A DNA stretch of 64,000 bases from Symbiodinium natans (Eukaryota > Sar > Dinophyceae > Suessiales > Symbiodiniaceae). This document shows, piece by piece, positions 45,290 through 57,644 of this stretch (the stretch's first letter is position 1; each line of letters begins with the position of its first letter). The position numbers and the translations under genes are program-made. The notes beneath the pieces were generated by a model, which saw only the letters and a program-made list of their open reading frames with translations, made no database searches and was not told the origin of the DNA. Where the stretch lies: positions 1-64,000 of the forward strand of contig CAJNDS010002135.1 in NCBI GenBank assembly GCA_905221605.1, written 5' to 3'.

Positions 45290-46250
45290 TGTCGTGAAAG
45301 AAACATCATGACCCTGGTCCACTCCTCCAACTCCCCCTTCAGCTGCTGCCACAGGGTGCCCAGCGTCTGTCGGACCTTATGACCGGCTCTGATCACATGA
45401 TTAGCCGTTTTGCGGCTGCATGCTGCTGTATTCTACCTCTCCGGCTGGCCTCCATGGCGTCATCTCCGCTAGAGTCGCCGAGGCTCCTCTGCTCCGCCTG
45501 CGGCACAGCGCGGAGTGCTGCGGAGTGTCGGAAACACATCCAACGGATCAGGTTGGGCTAGGCCTGAAGGGAGCAAGTCTTAGCATGCTGCACCATATGA
45601 CATATGAGACTGTGACTCTGAAGCAGAAGACTTGTGCGATCATGCATGGGTCGAAGGTGATGTCAGCAACCGCTGGATCACGACTTTACCTTACTTCGTA
45701 GGGTTGATCTGGCAAAGACTCCACTGAGACTGATTTCCACCTCAACGGCCTCGATGAGCTTTTGAAGGTCCTGTGCAACCACTGCTTGTAGCGCTGACTT
45801 GCAACGTTGATGAAGCTGACGCGGCCAAAGACTCGTAGCACGTCGCACGAGTAGCAACGCTCAGCACTTCCGATACGGTGAAAGTGAAATTGACGAGGCC
45901 TGCCGATGTAACTCCATCAAGCCCGACATCAGCAGGCGCTGCTCCAGGGACTCTGGGTCCTGTGCAACAGGCCGACGAGTGCAAGGCACAAATGGGCGAA
46001 GTGCAGATAGTTTTACCTGGCACTGAGGCGCACTGATCATCACATTCACTCGCTTCGGCCTTGCCGTGCGCCCCACTGGATTGTTGAACTTTGTCGCGGA
46101 GCTTCCTCGGTTCAATTTCAAGGCATGGTTTGTGCTCCACTGCTCGGCAACGCAGATGCACAACATCTCGCAACTGCGATCGCGCTTCTTCTTGCCTGGA
46201 ATACTGGACAGTGGCCGACTTGAATCTCACACTTCCAGGATCCGACACCC
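45290..46250 (-). CDS. Helical exons, unknown gene
   Basis: Three coding-like stretches on the minus strand: about 46,110-46,230 (QYSRQEEARSQLRDVVHLRC, ending near EPRKLRDKVQQS), about 45,905-45,975 (DPESLEQRLLMSGLMELHRQ) and about 45,290-45,360 (TLGTLWQQLKGELEEWTRVM). All are heptad-rich. The last resembles exons near 33,120, 47,870 and 8,800. Ends are unresolved, and they may be the 3' part of the gene that starts near 58.5 kb. Confidence 0.4.
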
Positions 46251-46944
46251 GCAATGTCGCTCAAGAACTTGTCCCGAAAGCATGCGAGGGTTGTTCAGCA
46301 GAGGTGGTCTTCGAGAAGGTTCTTCGCTAGCGTTGATGAATGGATGGATGTCGAAATGGATGTCGTGATGGGTGATGCATGGATGGAATCCGTGATTCGA
46401 AGTCTTAATTGTGGCTTGAAAAAGTTTTCGGGACAACCGCTCTCTGGTTGTTCAATACAGGCAGGGTATTGGCTAAGAATTCCTTCCTTAAGAACTTGAG
46501 GGGGCTGAACTTTCCGACGCATAGGCCTAGGCTTATTCCCACCTCTCGCTGGGTGTCTATGCGCCCCCTGAAATCTGGAGGGCGCATGCTTAACTCAGTG
46601 TTGAAGCAGGCAGGAAGTCGGAGAAAGTCCCCGAACTAAGGAGCCGAGCCCTCAGATTCCAGCGCAGGGCTTTACATGTTCCATGTGAAAGAACTTTTGG
46701 GCGAGTGGCTACAGCGTCCTCACTCGGGCCTTATGTTGCTACTTCGAACCCCAGTTAAGACTGGGCCAGAACAGCAGCCACATACACAAATTACAACCGC
46801 TCTCTAGAACCAGAGCCTCCCCTGACCGGACTCAACGCTCACGTTCTTAACTCTTCATCAGCGCACGCACTGTATACCAAACACCGAGAGCATCGTAAAA
46901 CAACGAAGAACCAGACTTATGACAAATACCCAACATGAAGCCCT

Positions 46945-47060
46945 TTAGACCCCCTCCTTCCAGGTGCCCGGGCGCCAGCTCCTTGCGCAACGCGTCCAGC
47001 CGCGCTGAGGAGGCCTGGGCGCCGGGGCCAGCGGCGGCGAGCTCCTTCCGTGGAAAAGAG
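46945..47060 (-). CDS. Helical exon
   Basis: The frame KELAAAGPGAQASSARLDAL continues RKELAPGHLEGGG. The composition is strongly coding-like and Arg/Glu/Leu heptads are visible. Unknown function. Confidence 0.4.
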
Positions 47061-47159
47061 AAACAGGGAAAGAGATGGGAGGTTCTAAAGTTTGGGAAGT
47101 TTGGGGCTTGAAGGGTTTGCACTTGATACCACTTGTGATTTTGCGAGACCGTGGCGTGG

Positions 47160-47462
47160 TCAGCGGGCCTCGGCGTCAAGTGATCGAATGTCGCTGCGCT
47201 TCGGCGGAAGCATCCTAGGCTGCAGGACATCGACATATCCCAGCTTGGATTGCAGTTCTTGGTGCAAAGGATGGACAAAGACAACAATCTGCCATTCTAT
47301 GGGACTCCCACTTGTGATCAAGAGCATCTGCACGTACTGGGACAGAGGCAAATTCGCCCTCCGTGTCGCGGCATAGTCTGGGAAAGCATGACAGTGGGAC
47401 AGGAACTGTAGATGCAAACGTCCCGTATGCAGTGCAGATTCAGTGCAGGCAAGATCAGGCAA
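47160..47462 (-). CDS. Globular exon, unknown function
   Basis: The open minus frame contains LPLSQYVQMLLITSGSPIEW, QIVVFVHPLHQELQSKLGY and VDVLQPRMLPPKRSDIRSLD. It looks like folded protein, in contrast to the helical exons around it. The plus-strand frame over the same DNA is less protein-like. No family recognised. Confidence 0.4.
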   Translation of the reverse strand: MPDLACTESALHTGRLHLQFLSHCHAFPDYAATRRANLPLSQYVQMLLITSGSPIEWQIVVFVHPLHQELQSKLGYVDVLQPRMLPPKRSDIRSLDAEAR

Positions 47463-47839
47463 AATCCAGCGGTTCGCTCCGAGAAAATGACAGCGTTGCC
47501 CAGCTCAGGCGGCGGCTTAAAAGCTTGCTGCTGCCGCGGGTCAAGGTCGGGCTGGAGGAGTCCTGTGCTGTGGTTGATTGCACGCGCTTCTCATCTGCAG
47601 TCTCGTGGCATCTTGTGGCATCTCGTGGCATCGGCACCGGGTTGGTTGCCGGTTCTCCTTCTCCTGGTCTGTTGCGGCGCCCGAACGATCAACGGCCTGT
47701 CAAAGGTTGCGATGCAGGGCGCGGCACGGCTCTCAGAGTCGGCGAGGACTCAAAGCTCTCAGGCCCCTTCTTGCAAAACGTCCCCCCCCCCGATGAGGCC
47801 AGGGGATGTCAGGGGCTTCTCAAGTAGCTCAGGCTTAAC

Positions 47840-48445
47840 GGCTCAGCATCGGCTTAGCAGCGCCTCCAACTCCTCCTTCAGCCCGGACCAAACACCGTTG
47901 AGCTGCCTCGCCACAACACCCGTGGAAAACATGTCTCTGCTTTGCTTCCTCAAAGGAGGGCAACAGCATCTTGCCAGCCGTTCAGCCTTCTCATCAGCAC
48001 ATAACCAGCACCAATAACTCGGCCCCCCCAGCATCAAGACAGCCATGAGAAAAGATGAGGAAGGCCTCCAAGCATCAGACTGCTGGCCGGTCCACTCTCC
48101 TGTGGCGCACAGAAGATCCTCTCGACCTACTGTACCAAGCGGCCCTCGATTCATGCCGCTGCTTAAGGTTGCGCCAACACCCCAACTGCTGCCACGAAAT
48201 GGCGAGGCTCCTCCAGCCTTTGCCGCCCTTTCCGCCTGCGAAGAGAGATGTTGAGAGAGCGCAATCCAGAGGTTTGTGTCTGCAGCATACTCCCATTACC
48301 CTTGGTCATGAATCGCTGAAGCTCTGGCCGTACAGTACATGGAGAGGCCTCCTTGCAGGACTGCATCTCCTTCTTGAGCAAGGACTCCATCTCCTCAAGC
48401 TTCTTCTTGTCCTTGCCAAATCCGGACAAGTGAGGCATGGTCATC
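47840..48445 (-). CDS. Coiled-coil exons
   Basis: This contains DKKKLEEMESLLKKEMQSCK (about 48,355-48,420), a stretch after a TCTTCGCAG acceptor near 48,238 (frame uncertain), and GVWSGLKEELEALLSRC (about 47,845-47,900), which stops in frame. The last is close in pattern to LWQQLKGELEEW near 45,330. Confidence 0.45.
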
Positions 48446-48455
48446 TTATGAAAAC

Positions 48456-48707
48456 TCAGAGCATCTCTGTGGATCGCTGCAGAATCTGCAGAAGAGGGCT
48501 AGCAAGCAGCATCGCATGTTGTCGCTCTGTCAGGGCGTCGAACGCTGCCCCATGCTGGTCCCAAACAGTGCTGCCATGGGGGGCCTTCTGCGTTCGTGCG
48601 TCGCGCAGCGCAGCCGCAAAGCTCGCGGCTCGAGCTGCTGCCTGGCCAACAACAGCATGAGCTCGCCACAAAAGTGCGGTGTCGCAACAACCCCGAGGAT
48701 ATGCCAT
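48456..48707 (-). CDS. Helical exon
   Basis: The frame includes ALLWRAHAVVGQAAARAASF, AAALRDARTQKAPHGS and AAFDALTERQHAMLLASPLL then QILQRSTEML before a stop. It is Ala-rich and amphipathic, consistent with the neighbouring helical exons. The true start is not resolved. Confidence 0.4.
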   Translation of the reverse strand: MAYPRGCCDTALLWRAHAVVGQAAARAASFAAALRDARTQKAPHGSTVWDQHGAAFDALTERQHAMLLASPLLQILQRSTEML

Positions 48708-49096
48708 GTGCGCGACTCAGCATCTGGCCTGCTTGAGGCCTTGGAGCCATGATTTGAAAGGCACCTGCTAGGGTAAATTTGCATGCACACAAATGGCCTC
48801 TGCCCACATAGCTACCTTTTGCAATGCTGGATCGTACTGGCTAGATCACTTAGAGCTGGTTAGCCCTACTCTACTTCGCAACTGATCACGTGGGCAAGTG
48901 AGCCTTTCGAGTCGTCTGGGCCTTCCGGTCCGGGCCAAGACGAGGGGCGGACTGCCCCAACCTCATGCGGGTGTGCCATCATGGAGCGAACAGTTTTCAA
49001 GTCTTCACTTGCTCTTCTTACCGCATGCACTGTTGGACTAATCAGAAGTCGTTAAGCAGCGTGAGTGCTGAAACTGCCATCATTGACAGAAAAAAA

Positions 49097-49519
49097 CTAA
49101 AGAACTAGACTCCAATGCACCTGAATACGGCCTTGCCGACCTTGCCTGCCTAACGTTCTTTCCGAGGCACTCCAGAAACGAGGCGGTTGAACTCGACGGC
49201 GCTCCTGGCAGATACCCTCCAGCACTCCGCAGCCACAAGTGTGTTGCAAGAATTTGACGGCCTCCGGCACGTTCAGATGCGATGTCACTTCCATGAAGTT
49301 TTGTCGCCACAGCCTGGCACGATCTCGATGCTCAAGCCCATGCAGAGATTCTTGGTGCTGGCCAGCGAAGGCCTCTTGCATCTGGCGGATGTCCTGATGC
49401 TCGCAATTCATCGCCCGGAGATGGCGCATGTCATGTTGGGCAGCAGCTGAAGCAAGGTCAAGCAAGCAGGCAAAGAAGCAAAGTCCAGCAAAGCTTAAAA
49501 CAAGGCACGTGACAGCCAT
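49097..49519 (-). CDS. Possible membrane-anchored helical protein or membrane-spanning exon
   Basis: From an ATG at 49,517-49,519 the frame gives a hydrophobic segment (VTCLVLSFAGLCFFACLLDL) followed by a soluble helical part (HDMRHLRAMNCEHQDIRQMQ, VTSHLNVPEAVKFLQHTCG). It could be a start with a signal anchor, or an internal exon of the larger gene, since the frame is open upstream as well. The hydrophobic-then-helical layout recalls 34,596-34,796. Unknown function. Confidence 0.45.
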   Translation of the reverse strand: MAVTCLVLSFAGLCFFACLLDLASAAAQHDMRHLRAMNCEHQDIRQMQEAFAGQHQESLHGLEHRDRARLWRQNFMEVTSHLNVPEAVKFLQHTCGCGVLEGICQERRRVQPPRFWSASERTLGRQGRQGRIQVHWSLVL

Positions 49520-50394
49520 TGTGCAAGCAGAATGCCGTCTCCTCGCCAAGCTGCTGCCACAGCTGCGCAGCGCCACCTGGTCGAAACCCCCCTGAAAAGC
49601 CCCCTGAAACTCCCCGGTTCTCGGCTTATCGACTCGCAGTCGTGATCGACTTGCCATCATAATCGCCGAGGGCTAAGTTGCGGAAAGCTTAACGGCCTGC
49701 ACCCTCGACATGTTCTTACGTTGCCCAACGTCCCCCCTATGCCATGGCCCGCCTATGTCCTCCTTCTCTCTCCTACTGCAAGCCATGGCCTGACGGTGCA
49801 CTGTCGCCACCCTGCACAGCGAAAAAGATGAGAAGTCTGCCCGTACCAATGCAGTAACATTCCAGGCAGCCCACCCAGTTTGAGACCCATCTGCCCTTCA
49901 TTCAAGCTTGATGCGCCTCCCGCAGAAGCCGCTGGTTTTCCTCCTCCTGGATGCAGCCGCGTGCAGATATTAACACTCGACAGACACGTCGCTGTCGCCT
50001 CACAAGAACCTCTGATGAACCGCAGCCTATTCAACAGAGCGGCGTCCATTCTACAGCTTAGTTAACCAAATACTTCCTGTGTTGGGCTTGGTTCGGTGTA
50101 GCTAGCCTGCTCCCGAAGCAAGCGCTGCAGAGCTTGCTGGCAGTCAAGCAAGTGTCCCGCATGAAGCCTCAAGGGCCGTTCACATTGCTAGCTGTGCCAT
50201 GTCATTGGCACAACGCACTGCTTATCTAGCCTGGCACTGGCAGAAAGCCTGGGAGCGAGGCAGGTCGCCCTTCACCCCAGAGCTCCCACTCAAGCTCTCC
50301 ATCCTGCCACCGGCCGAGAGAGGCTTACTGGCAGAAACCGTTATTCGTGCGGAGGGCATGCCAGGTTACGCATGTGCTGTTCTCTCAGGGCTTC

Positions 50395-51100
50395 AGCGGC
50401 AACTCCGGTCAGATCTCCTTGTCTTCAATTGCTCGAGTGCTTCTTCAATCCTCGATGCTTTTGCCAGGCCTAAGCTGGAGGCACTGAAACGCAAGACATC
50501 GATCGGAGACACGTCCAACAGGTTCAGCACCCTTTTTCCTTGCAAAACGCTGGTGCCGGCCCCTTGACTCTGGGCATCCAACTCTCCCTCTCTGCCAGTG
50601 AGAGTGGTGTGCGGTCATTGTCCTGATCCTCCTTGGCAGCTCCTGACCCACATTGACCCAGCCCGAAGGTCACAACTCCACGTGACGCGGATCTCGGGCT
50701 TACGAAAATAGGGGTACCTTATTGGGCCCCTGATGTTTAAGGGAATCCTACTATTTCGCGGTCTAATTTAGGGGTCCCCTGATTTTCGTAAACCCCCATA
50801 TGCCGCTCTGCGTGTTCCCATAGTTGCGGAACCCACTTGTTCTCACAGAACTGGCCTCCAACTGCCTCCAGCAGCGCGGAGGCTTCAAGGCGTCGGACCC
50901 CAGAAGCCAAGCGATCAGACAGGTCCTGGTCGAATGACATGACATGAACGAGAAGCTTGCTGAGCTTGCCCCATTGCTCCGGGAATCTCTACCGCTTTAC
51001 GACCTTTACGACTTTCCGACTTTGGGTTCTCAAGGAAGCTTCATGAAACCTTTGCGTGGCCTCGCGAAAATCATCAGCCATCGAGCGTGCCTGCAAAGGA
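50395..51100 (-). CDS. Helical exons resembling cassette modules A/E
   Basis: RSMADDFREATQRFHEASLR (about 51,015-51,090, after a TTGCAG-type acceptor), then EQWGKLSKLLVHVMSFDQDL and SDRLASGVRRLEASALLEAV with NKWVPQLWEHAERHM (about 50,803-50,990), then LGLAKASRIEEALEQLKTRR (about 50,395-50,485). SFDQDL recalls NFDHDL of module A; the NKWVPQLW end recalls VWVPALEV, which follows module E in cassette X. The exon near 50,803 abuts a short inverted-repeat element. Confidence 0.45.
50696..50799. mobile_element. Short terminal-inverted-repeat element next to an exon
   Basis: The left end GGGCTTACGAAAATAGGGG and the right end TTTTCGTAAACCCCCA are inverse complements over about 16 bp. About 104 bp, non-coding. 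The element edge meets the coding frame of the exon at 50,803. Confidence 0.6.
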
Positions 51101-51369
51101 GACAGAAATAGGTTGTTCGCAGACGTGCAAGGCAGATGGGAGTCTGAACACAGGCATACAACTGGCATACAGCACTCGAGATTTGCCGAGGAGACCCGTC
51201 CGACGCTGTGTGTACAACAGATTTGCTTGGCTGACCAGCTCCATGCGAGTTGGACAGAGCTAGTTCGTGCTATTTAGCTGGCAGAGGGCTATTTAGTTCA
51301 GCAATGCTAGTTGGTTGGTTGCTTTGAATCTGAAGCGTGCTGACTTCGCCTCTTCCAAGGCAGCAGTCA

Positions 51370-52100
51370 GCGCGTGGCTGCGGTGTAGCCGAGCACTCTG
51401 CCGCGCATGCCTTGGAAGCTGGCTTCCAGTCTACAGCAAGCAGCTTGCAAAAAAGTCACGACTCTGAAGCGCAGACCCCCACCCGCATTGCACACCCAAT
51501 GCAGATATTCCAGCGCAGCCTCGAGTCTGAGGATCCTACCAAGCCCAGGCTGCATTGCGGACCCCTGTGGGCAAGGCCTCCAGAGAGCATCAGAGAGCGC
51601 CAAAAAAGGGGAGTGCAGGCCTCTCCAGGCCCCTGAAAGCACAGCTTGTTTTTTATCTTAATAAGCTGAATCACAGGCAAGCCGCGCTGCCCAAAGTCCG
51701 AAGAATGTCCTCCACGTCGTCAAGAAATCGCCAGCGGGCCGCCTGCGGAAGACCAGGCCACCAGGCCCGAGTAACCTACCTGAACCTACCACAATACCTT
51801 CGGAGGTTTGGGGCTTGTGGAGTTTAGATTCAAGTCAAGGATGTTTGAGATGTGAGTTTGAGCCAACCCTCGACAGTATGCCCTGCAGCCTGAAACATGC
51901 CGCGAAAGTGCACGTGACTCACCCTTGTGGTACTTCCCAAGACCTGTGGTGGAGCCCTGATTCTCTGCAGCCAACTGTCCAGCTCCCCAAGGACTGCAGG
52001 CTTCGAGGAATCAGCGGATGCTTGTGATGTTTGAGATTGTCGCTCTGCCTCGTCGTTGCCAGGGCTCATGAACCTCCGCCTCGGCACACTGGGGGTCACT
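51370..52100 (-). CDS. Helical exons upstream in the same series
   Basis: A stretch with RRRFMSPGNDEAERQSQTSQ and PAVLGELDSWLQRIRAPPQ (about 51,925-52,080) ends at an excellent donor, GGGTGAGTCACG. Nearer the low end, ARQSARLHRSHALTAALEEA (about 51,325-51,400) recalls module A. The DEAERQ core recalls module L. Confidence 0.4.
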
Positions 52101-52738
52101 TGTGGCACGAGCGAGAACCAGCAACCGTGAGGATCAGTGGAAACGGAGGGATGATGTGAAATGACATCTGCCTGGATGAAAGCACTGGGAAGTTGAGCAG
52201 CTTGGCGTCTGCTTCAACACTGTGCTACAAATTTAGTCTGGCGCCAATCACCTCAGAAAACAACCTGCAGCAAGCCATACCACAAATCAAATACAACAAT
52301 CTTCACCGGACTAGCTGGACGCACATAGACGAATATCAATCGACACATGACAGCCCAGTTCTGGGTGGGGAAAAGCTGCTCACGCAAGTATCAATGGTTG
52401 TCACCAAGATGCTGGGAGCACTTGTTTGTGGATTCTAGTTTCCACGACAGTTGAGTTGGGTGGGCGCAGGAATATGGATGGCCCCGATGTGTACTCCTCT
52501 AAGATTACCACTGAGATCTTCTGTGGTATCTTCTACCGCAATTGCGAAATATGCCGATTTTGGGCCGCAACAGGCCCCAAACCCAAACCCGAACAGCGCC
52601 CCGACTTCCTGCATCCTGGGTGTGCGCCGGGCGGCATCGCATCACTCAGCCGTCCCGCTGCTGCTGCGGCACCTGCGGAGCTCAGCTCGGGCCTGGGCGC
52701 GCTTGAGCAGGATTTCGCTTTGGATGGGGATTTGGGTT

Positions 52739-52860
52739 CTCTCTCTCTCTCTCTCTCTCTCCACACGCTAGGCCCCTCAGAGGGGAGCCGCCCCGAAGGG
52801 CGCGAGAGTCCCATTTTGTGTGCTCCCAAATCTCTCTCTCTCTCTCTCCCTCCCTCCCCT
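52739..52860. repeat. CT microsatellites
   Basis: Two CT runs (about 52,739-52,761 and 52,830-52,848) separated by unique sequence, plus a CCCTCCCT tail. No convincing exon here, although the plus strand is open across it. Confidence 0.85.
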
Positions 52861-54232
52861 TTGTTGAAAAGGGAGTTCTTTCTAGGTAACGCTTCATAAC
52901 GGAAGCCACGGCGATAGGAAGGACACGGGCTGCGACGGTCATGTTGGGTTGTTGGGCTGCAGTGGTGACGGCATGTGACGGCCTTAGTATACTTCAGCCT
53001 CTTTTTCCGTCACCATACGTTACACGGTGGTCTGGGCCAAAGTCTATTCTCAAGCTGGGCATACATTTGTCAAAACCTCGAGCTAGCCTAGCGGGTGCGG
53101 TTCAATGTGGGGGCCAAGGTACTAATATCTCGCGGGATTGTTAGGCTTCGTTCTCGGGGGGCGGGGGTGGAGGAGATGAGGCTGGAAAACACCCAGGCAC
53201 CGGGCTGCCAAGTCCCCTTCATTATCTGCTCCACAGGCGCGCTGGCCTCCGAGAATCTTTTTGCTTGATGGAAAGCTCAAACAAGAGGCTCAGATCCAAA
53301 AAGTGGAAGGGCTGTCCATGTCGTCTTCTCTTATTGCCCGACTGCTCTGTCAGCGTCTAGTGGAGTAGCGATTATTAGCTATTGATGCCCATCAGCATAC
53401 GTGTCATCCTCAATCCGCAGGATGCCTGAGAGATGTCCCCCACACCTCCAGCAGAACATGCAGAAGCATGCCCGAGCAGCCTAGTCATGGTCCTTAAGAC
53501 GCACAGCTCCGCCGCAAAAGCTCGTGCATAGCCACTGAGAACGGTTCCGGTACTACTCATTGAACTGTCAGGTCGTCTGTCCTCCAAGGAAGCAAACGTC
53601 CCTGAAAGAAGGAAGGAATGTGCATCTGTTGGGAACCTTCCAGGACGCCCGGGCAGCTCTGACTAAACCCAGTTGAAACTCCCACGCATCTGGTCCTCCT
53701 CATCTTCGAATTTAGGGCTGCTCGGCACGGTGGGAGGGGAGGGCTTGACCTGACAACGTGAAGAGCTGGCCACGGCTCGTGACCTTCCTTCATCCCTTGC
53801 GGTGGTGACACCCGCCTTGGAAGCTGCTCTTGGCCCACGAAAGCAAGGACAGCGCAGACGCCTTGCCCAGGGTTGCAGCCGGCTTTGAGAAAATGGGTTG
53901 GGATCAAGCTGCAAAGACGGAGCTGGTTTGCCACAGAAGGATTAAATACAGTAGCTGCATGTAGACCTAGAGAACGCAGAGTGCAATCATTGGAGTCATG
54001 ACAGCGACCGGCTCTGACGCTGGCCTGGCACAGGACTTCCATCTTGGCAGCCTTCGGCTCGGCTGGCCTGAGCTGCCTGTGCCTGCATTCAGCGCCGAGT
54101 CCAAGTCCATGACGGCTTCAAAGCCTGCGGGTCTCTCGATCACTCTCAATCTCTAGCGACTCTAGCAGCAAACCTTCACTGTCACGCACGGGTGAGTGCC
54201 TAAGAGCACGGCTTAACGGTCTTAACCCGAGG

Positions 54233-54535
54233 TCAACGAGGCCTGCAGCCGGCGAGCCATGGACTGGAGCACGCCCGGCAGCTCGCAGGTCTTGGACAGC
54301 TCCTTGAGCCTGCCAGCGCCTGCGATGTCAACCACTTGCGGTCATTTTTCGGTAAGCAACGCAAAACTGATGCCTTGCCAACCAGTCTGTTAATTTTCAG
54401 GGCAAGGGCAGTTAGGACAGATAGCACCAGCTCTTGATAAGCCCTGCCTGCAGGTGGTCAGACACCAGGTGATGCAGACCATCACCGTAAGTAGCACAGC
54501 CAAGCCTCGCAAGAACCCATGCTCTGTATCACAGG
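54233..54535 (-). CDS. Membrane-spanning exon and following helix
   Basis: Frame at about 54,440-54,535: CDTEHGFLRGLAVLLTVMVC then ITWCLTTCRQG, a single hydrophobic helix. Downstream, RLKELSKTCELPGVLQSMAR (about 54,245-54,310). The DNA around 54,370-54,420 resembles the membrane exon at 34.7 kb. In the context of the secreted and Cys-rich exons at 55-58 kb this is the likely transmembrane segment of a type-I membrane protein. Confidence 0.45.
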
Positions 54536-55029
54536 CTCAGCCCCACGCACTTTCGCCTGCCAGGAGGGCAATACCCCAGACTTCCGCGCAGGAGCTGCAG
54601 CCTTGAAGCCAGGTTCGCTCACAATCAGTCAGGCAACCGACCATGTTAAGACCTAGCAGTCCTAGCACGACCGGGTTGAATGTGCGGAGGACCAAAAAGG
54701 GGCAATGAGGGCCCTGCCGTCCAAAGCTGCGCCATCCGGGATCAGCGCTCCGCCCCCGTCCACCACCGTGGGCTCAGAGCACAGCGCCTCTTCCAGAAGT
54801 GTGCACCACCAAAGATGGCAAGACTGTCGCTAAGTATGACTTCTGCTTGTCTTCAAGCCCCTGCCTCTGCGGACCAGGCAAACGCCGCACACTGGGCTCG
54901 GAGTCCTGGCGGAGCCAGAGTCCTGAGAACAGCTGAGAAGAAGGCCAGAAAAAAAAAACTCACAAAACTTCGCGCCGCTGCTAGTGTAAATGAGGACTGG
55001 TCTTGCCTCTTGCTACCTTGAACCCCCCC

Positions 55030-55474
55030 AAATCTGGTAGGCGCCCTGCAGGTCTGCCATTTCGGGCTCGGCCTGCTCCCGCGGACTCCAAAGTGCAATT
55101 CAAGTTGTACTCAAATTTGCTCATGTGCTCGAGGAGCTGCAATTCGTGTTTAGCTGTGCGGAGCCGAAATTCTGAGCCTGCCTCGCACCACGAAGCAATC
55201 TGAGCACGACAGGCATCAACGGCATCTCCTGGCAGGTCATGCCGATGTGTCGCGGGACTTTCGCGCGCTCTACAGACGACTTCGAGACCGGCGCACCCAT
55301 GCGCCGCTGCACTGGCAAGATGTCATGGTGTCCTAGAAGGGGAGGAAATGCCGCGCAGGGATTGGTCGTGGTGGCCGTCGCCGAAGTGCTAGTCGTTGTG
55401 GCCGTTTTCGTTGTGATGGTGCTACTTGTCTCCGTGGTCGTGGGGCGGGCCTGGGCCACATGCTCAGCAAGCAA
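55030..55474 (-). CDS. Thr-rich linker exon and helical exon
   Basis: First part (about 55,260-55,470): a threonine-rich, mucin-like run (TTTETSSTITTKTATTTSTS) followed by GAPVSKSSVERAKVPRHIG. After a CTGCCAG acceptor near 55,235 the frame changes to DAVDACRAQIASWCEAGSEF and RLRTAKHELQLLEHMSKFEY. Thr-rich spacers are common in extracellular proteins, which fits a position before the membrane exon at 54.5 kb. Confidence 0.5.
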
Positions 55475-56499
55475 TTCGGCGGGCGACGGCTTGAAACTTA
55501 CAACCTGGCACGCCAGTCACCCATGCACTCGCCCTCATCTGAATGTGAAGTGAAGCTCATGTTTCAAACGGCAAGAGAAGAAGAACCTTGAACACCACAC
55601 TGCAGTTTGAACACCATACTCCTAACAAAACACAAAAGCTGACCCCCTTACACTCCAACAACTCGAAACCCTTCCAAGACCCTAAACTTCCCAGCCGCGT
55701 CGCAGAGGTGGTCAGCGGCGGGGGTGTGGTGTCGGGTGGTGTTGACTCGCCTGGGGTTGGTGGCAGCTCCTGGAGATCAGAGATCGGGCTTAGGATTTTT
55801 GCACGCCTGAGCAGGATGGACTGCTGCCGCACGCCCACCCAATGCTTGAGCATTGAGGGAGTGACGACTGTCAGACTCTAGGACAAAGTGTCAAAAAAAA
55901 CGGCATTTGCTCAGCTGCTGGTTGTGAGCAATGGTCGAATAGATATTTGTCACATTTTGTCATCATGCCAGCGGCTACATTGACTTGCATGGGTGTCCTT
56001 GAAGATGAAGTCATCAGGAAGAAGACCATCATCCTGCACGGCCGAGATGACTTGGAGAAGTCACTCAGAGAAGTCATTGTTTCTCCAGGGTAGACCGTTC
56101 CAGCACGAACCAGCCTTCGCCTGCTGCACCTGCGTCCGCACCACCCAGGCTGCCTGACGGCGGAGAGGCCACGGGGATCATGCAGGTGGTCAACAAGTGC
56201 AGGCATTCTCAAGGAGGATTTTTGCCTGAAGGGTTTTTCTGGATTGGGATGCTTGGGCAGCCCGGCTTGGGCTTGGTGCGAGTGGAAGCTTTACAGATTC
56301 GGATTCTTCAAGACGACCGCCTGATCAATGGGCCAGAGCCAAACGCAGTTCGACCACAGGGTATGCGTGGGATACCACTCCTTGATCAGCCAGTCCTTGC
56401 GACAGCAGTCGAGCAAACAAAAAGTTCATGGTTAACCGATGTGAGGCGGAAGTTCCAGCAACCTACGCTTCTACACCAGCTCTCATACGCCTCTCGGTC

Positions 56500-56620
56500 T
56501 TTCAGTGTCCTCGGTATCAAGGAAGCAGGTGTCGCAGATGCTGGTCTGGTCGCATCTCTCGCAGTGGCTGAAGGCATTCTCAAGGTAGAGGCAGCCAACC
56601 TTGCCAAGGGCCAAGGAGAC
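56500..56620 (-). CDS. CxxC-rich extracellular-type exon
   Basis: The frame reads GKVGCLYLENAFSHCERCDQ then TSICDTCFLDTEDTE. The C..C......C..C spacing is that of furin-like or ephrin-receptor-like cysteine-rich modules. It lies between the signal-peptide exon (58.5 kb) and the membrane exon (54.5 kb). An overlapping plus frame (56,180-56,638) is open but less protein-like. Confidence 0.4.
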
Positions 56621-57644
56621 CCACTGATGCTCCACTGATCCTCATTCACTACACCCCGGTTCTGCGCCAGGATGTGGCCCGTTCCCGCTTTTGGTGAGCC
56701 AGGGCGCATTGACGCAAACATCCGGCATGGGATATATGCCTCGTTGGCAGGCTGACTATCAGAAGCACAGGCCAAAGTGAAAAATGCTAGCTGCTAGGCG
56801 CCTAGTCACCTGAACCCGACGAACAAAGCGGTCTTTGCAGGTCTTTGCTGAAGACTTTTCCAGTCAGCTCAAGCCAAACCCGAAACGCCCTAAGCAGTAA
56901 ACTCGGAATTCATTTTGGCCCTCAAAACTGTACTCTGCGTCGGGCTGCTCAGTGCGCCCGGCCGAGCTGGGTTCGCCCCACGCCGCTCGATGCCCCCGGC
57001 AAAGACGACTGTGGAGACCTTTTGAGCTGAAGAGACGGCTTAAGTTTAGGGTTCGGGTTCAGAGCCTACCAGGTTTCAGGCCATGGGGCAGCGGTTCCGA
57101 TTACATCCGGATGCCGAAACAAGACCTTGCAAGTACCTACAATGTAGTGGCCGAACGGCTTCGCCAGTGTCAAGAGACAAATGGTCCTTAGACACGTCAT
57201 GTCGCTCAAGAGCCTCGCTGTGCACGCGCACTTCAACATGCTTGTACGAACTCACACCGCAAGCCAAGTCTCGACACGAGCTTGTGCTTCCGGCCCCAGG
57301 ATCGAGAAATACACCTGCTGAAACAAGGCCGTCAGATTTCCTTGGATGCAAGGTGTCAGGTTAAAAAGGGGAGCGTTGGACATCCGACCCATGCAGACAT
57401 TCCTCATTCCAAGGTTCCCATGTATGGTAGGCCTGGCCCTGGACTTGGGGGAACTGCTATGGCAGAAGGCTCATCATTCTCTGAGAAGCGATGCAGCAGC
57501 CGTACCTAGGTGCCAGCGGTGCCAGCTGCAATTTGGTATGTTGGCTCTGTTCAAACAAGGAGGCTACCTGCACTACCAGCCAGCAGCAGGCCTAGCCTGA
57601 CTGCTGAAGAGCATTGAAGAGTCAAGCAACATTACCGGAGGCAT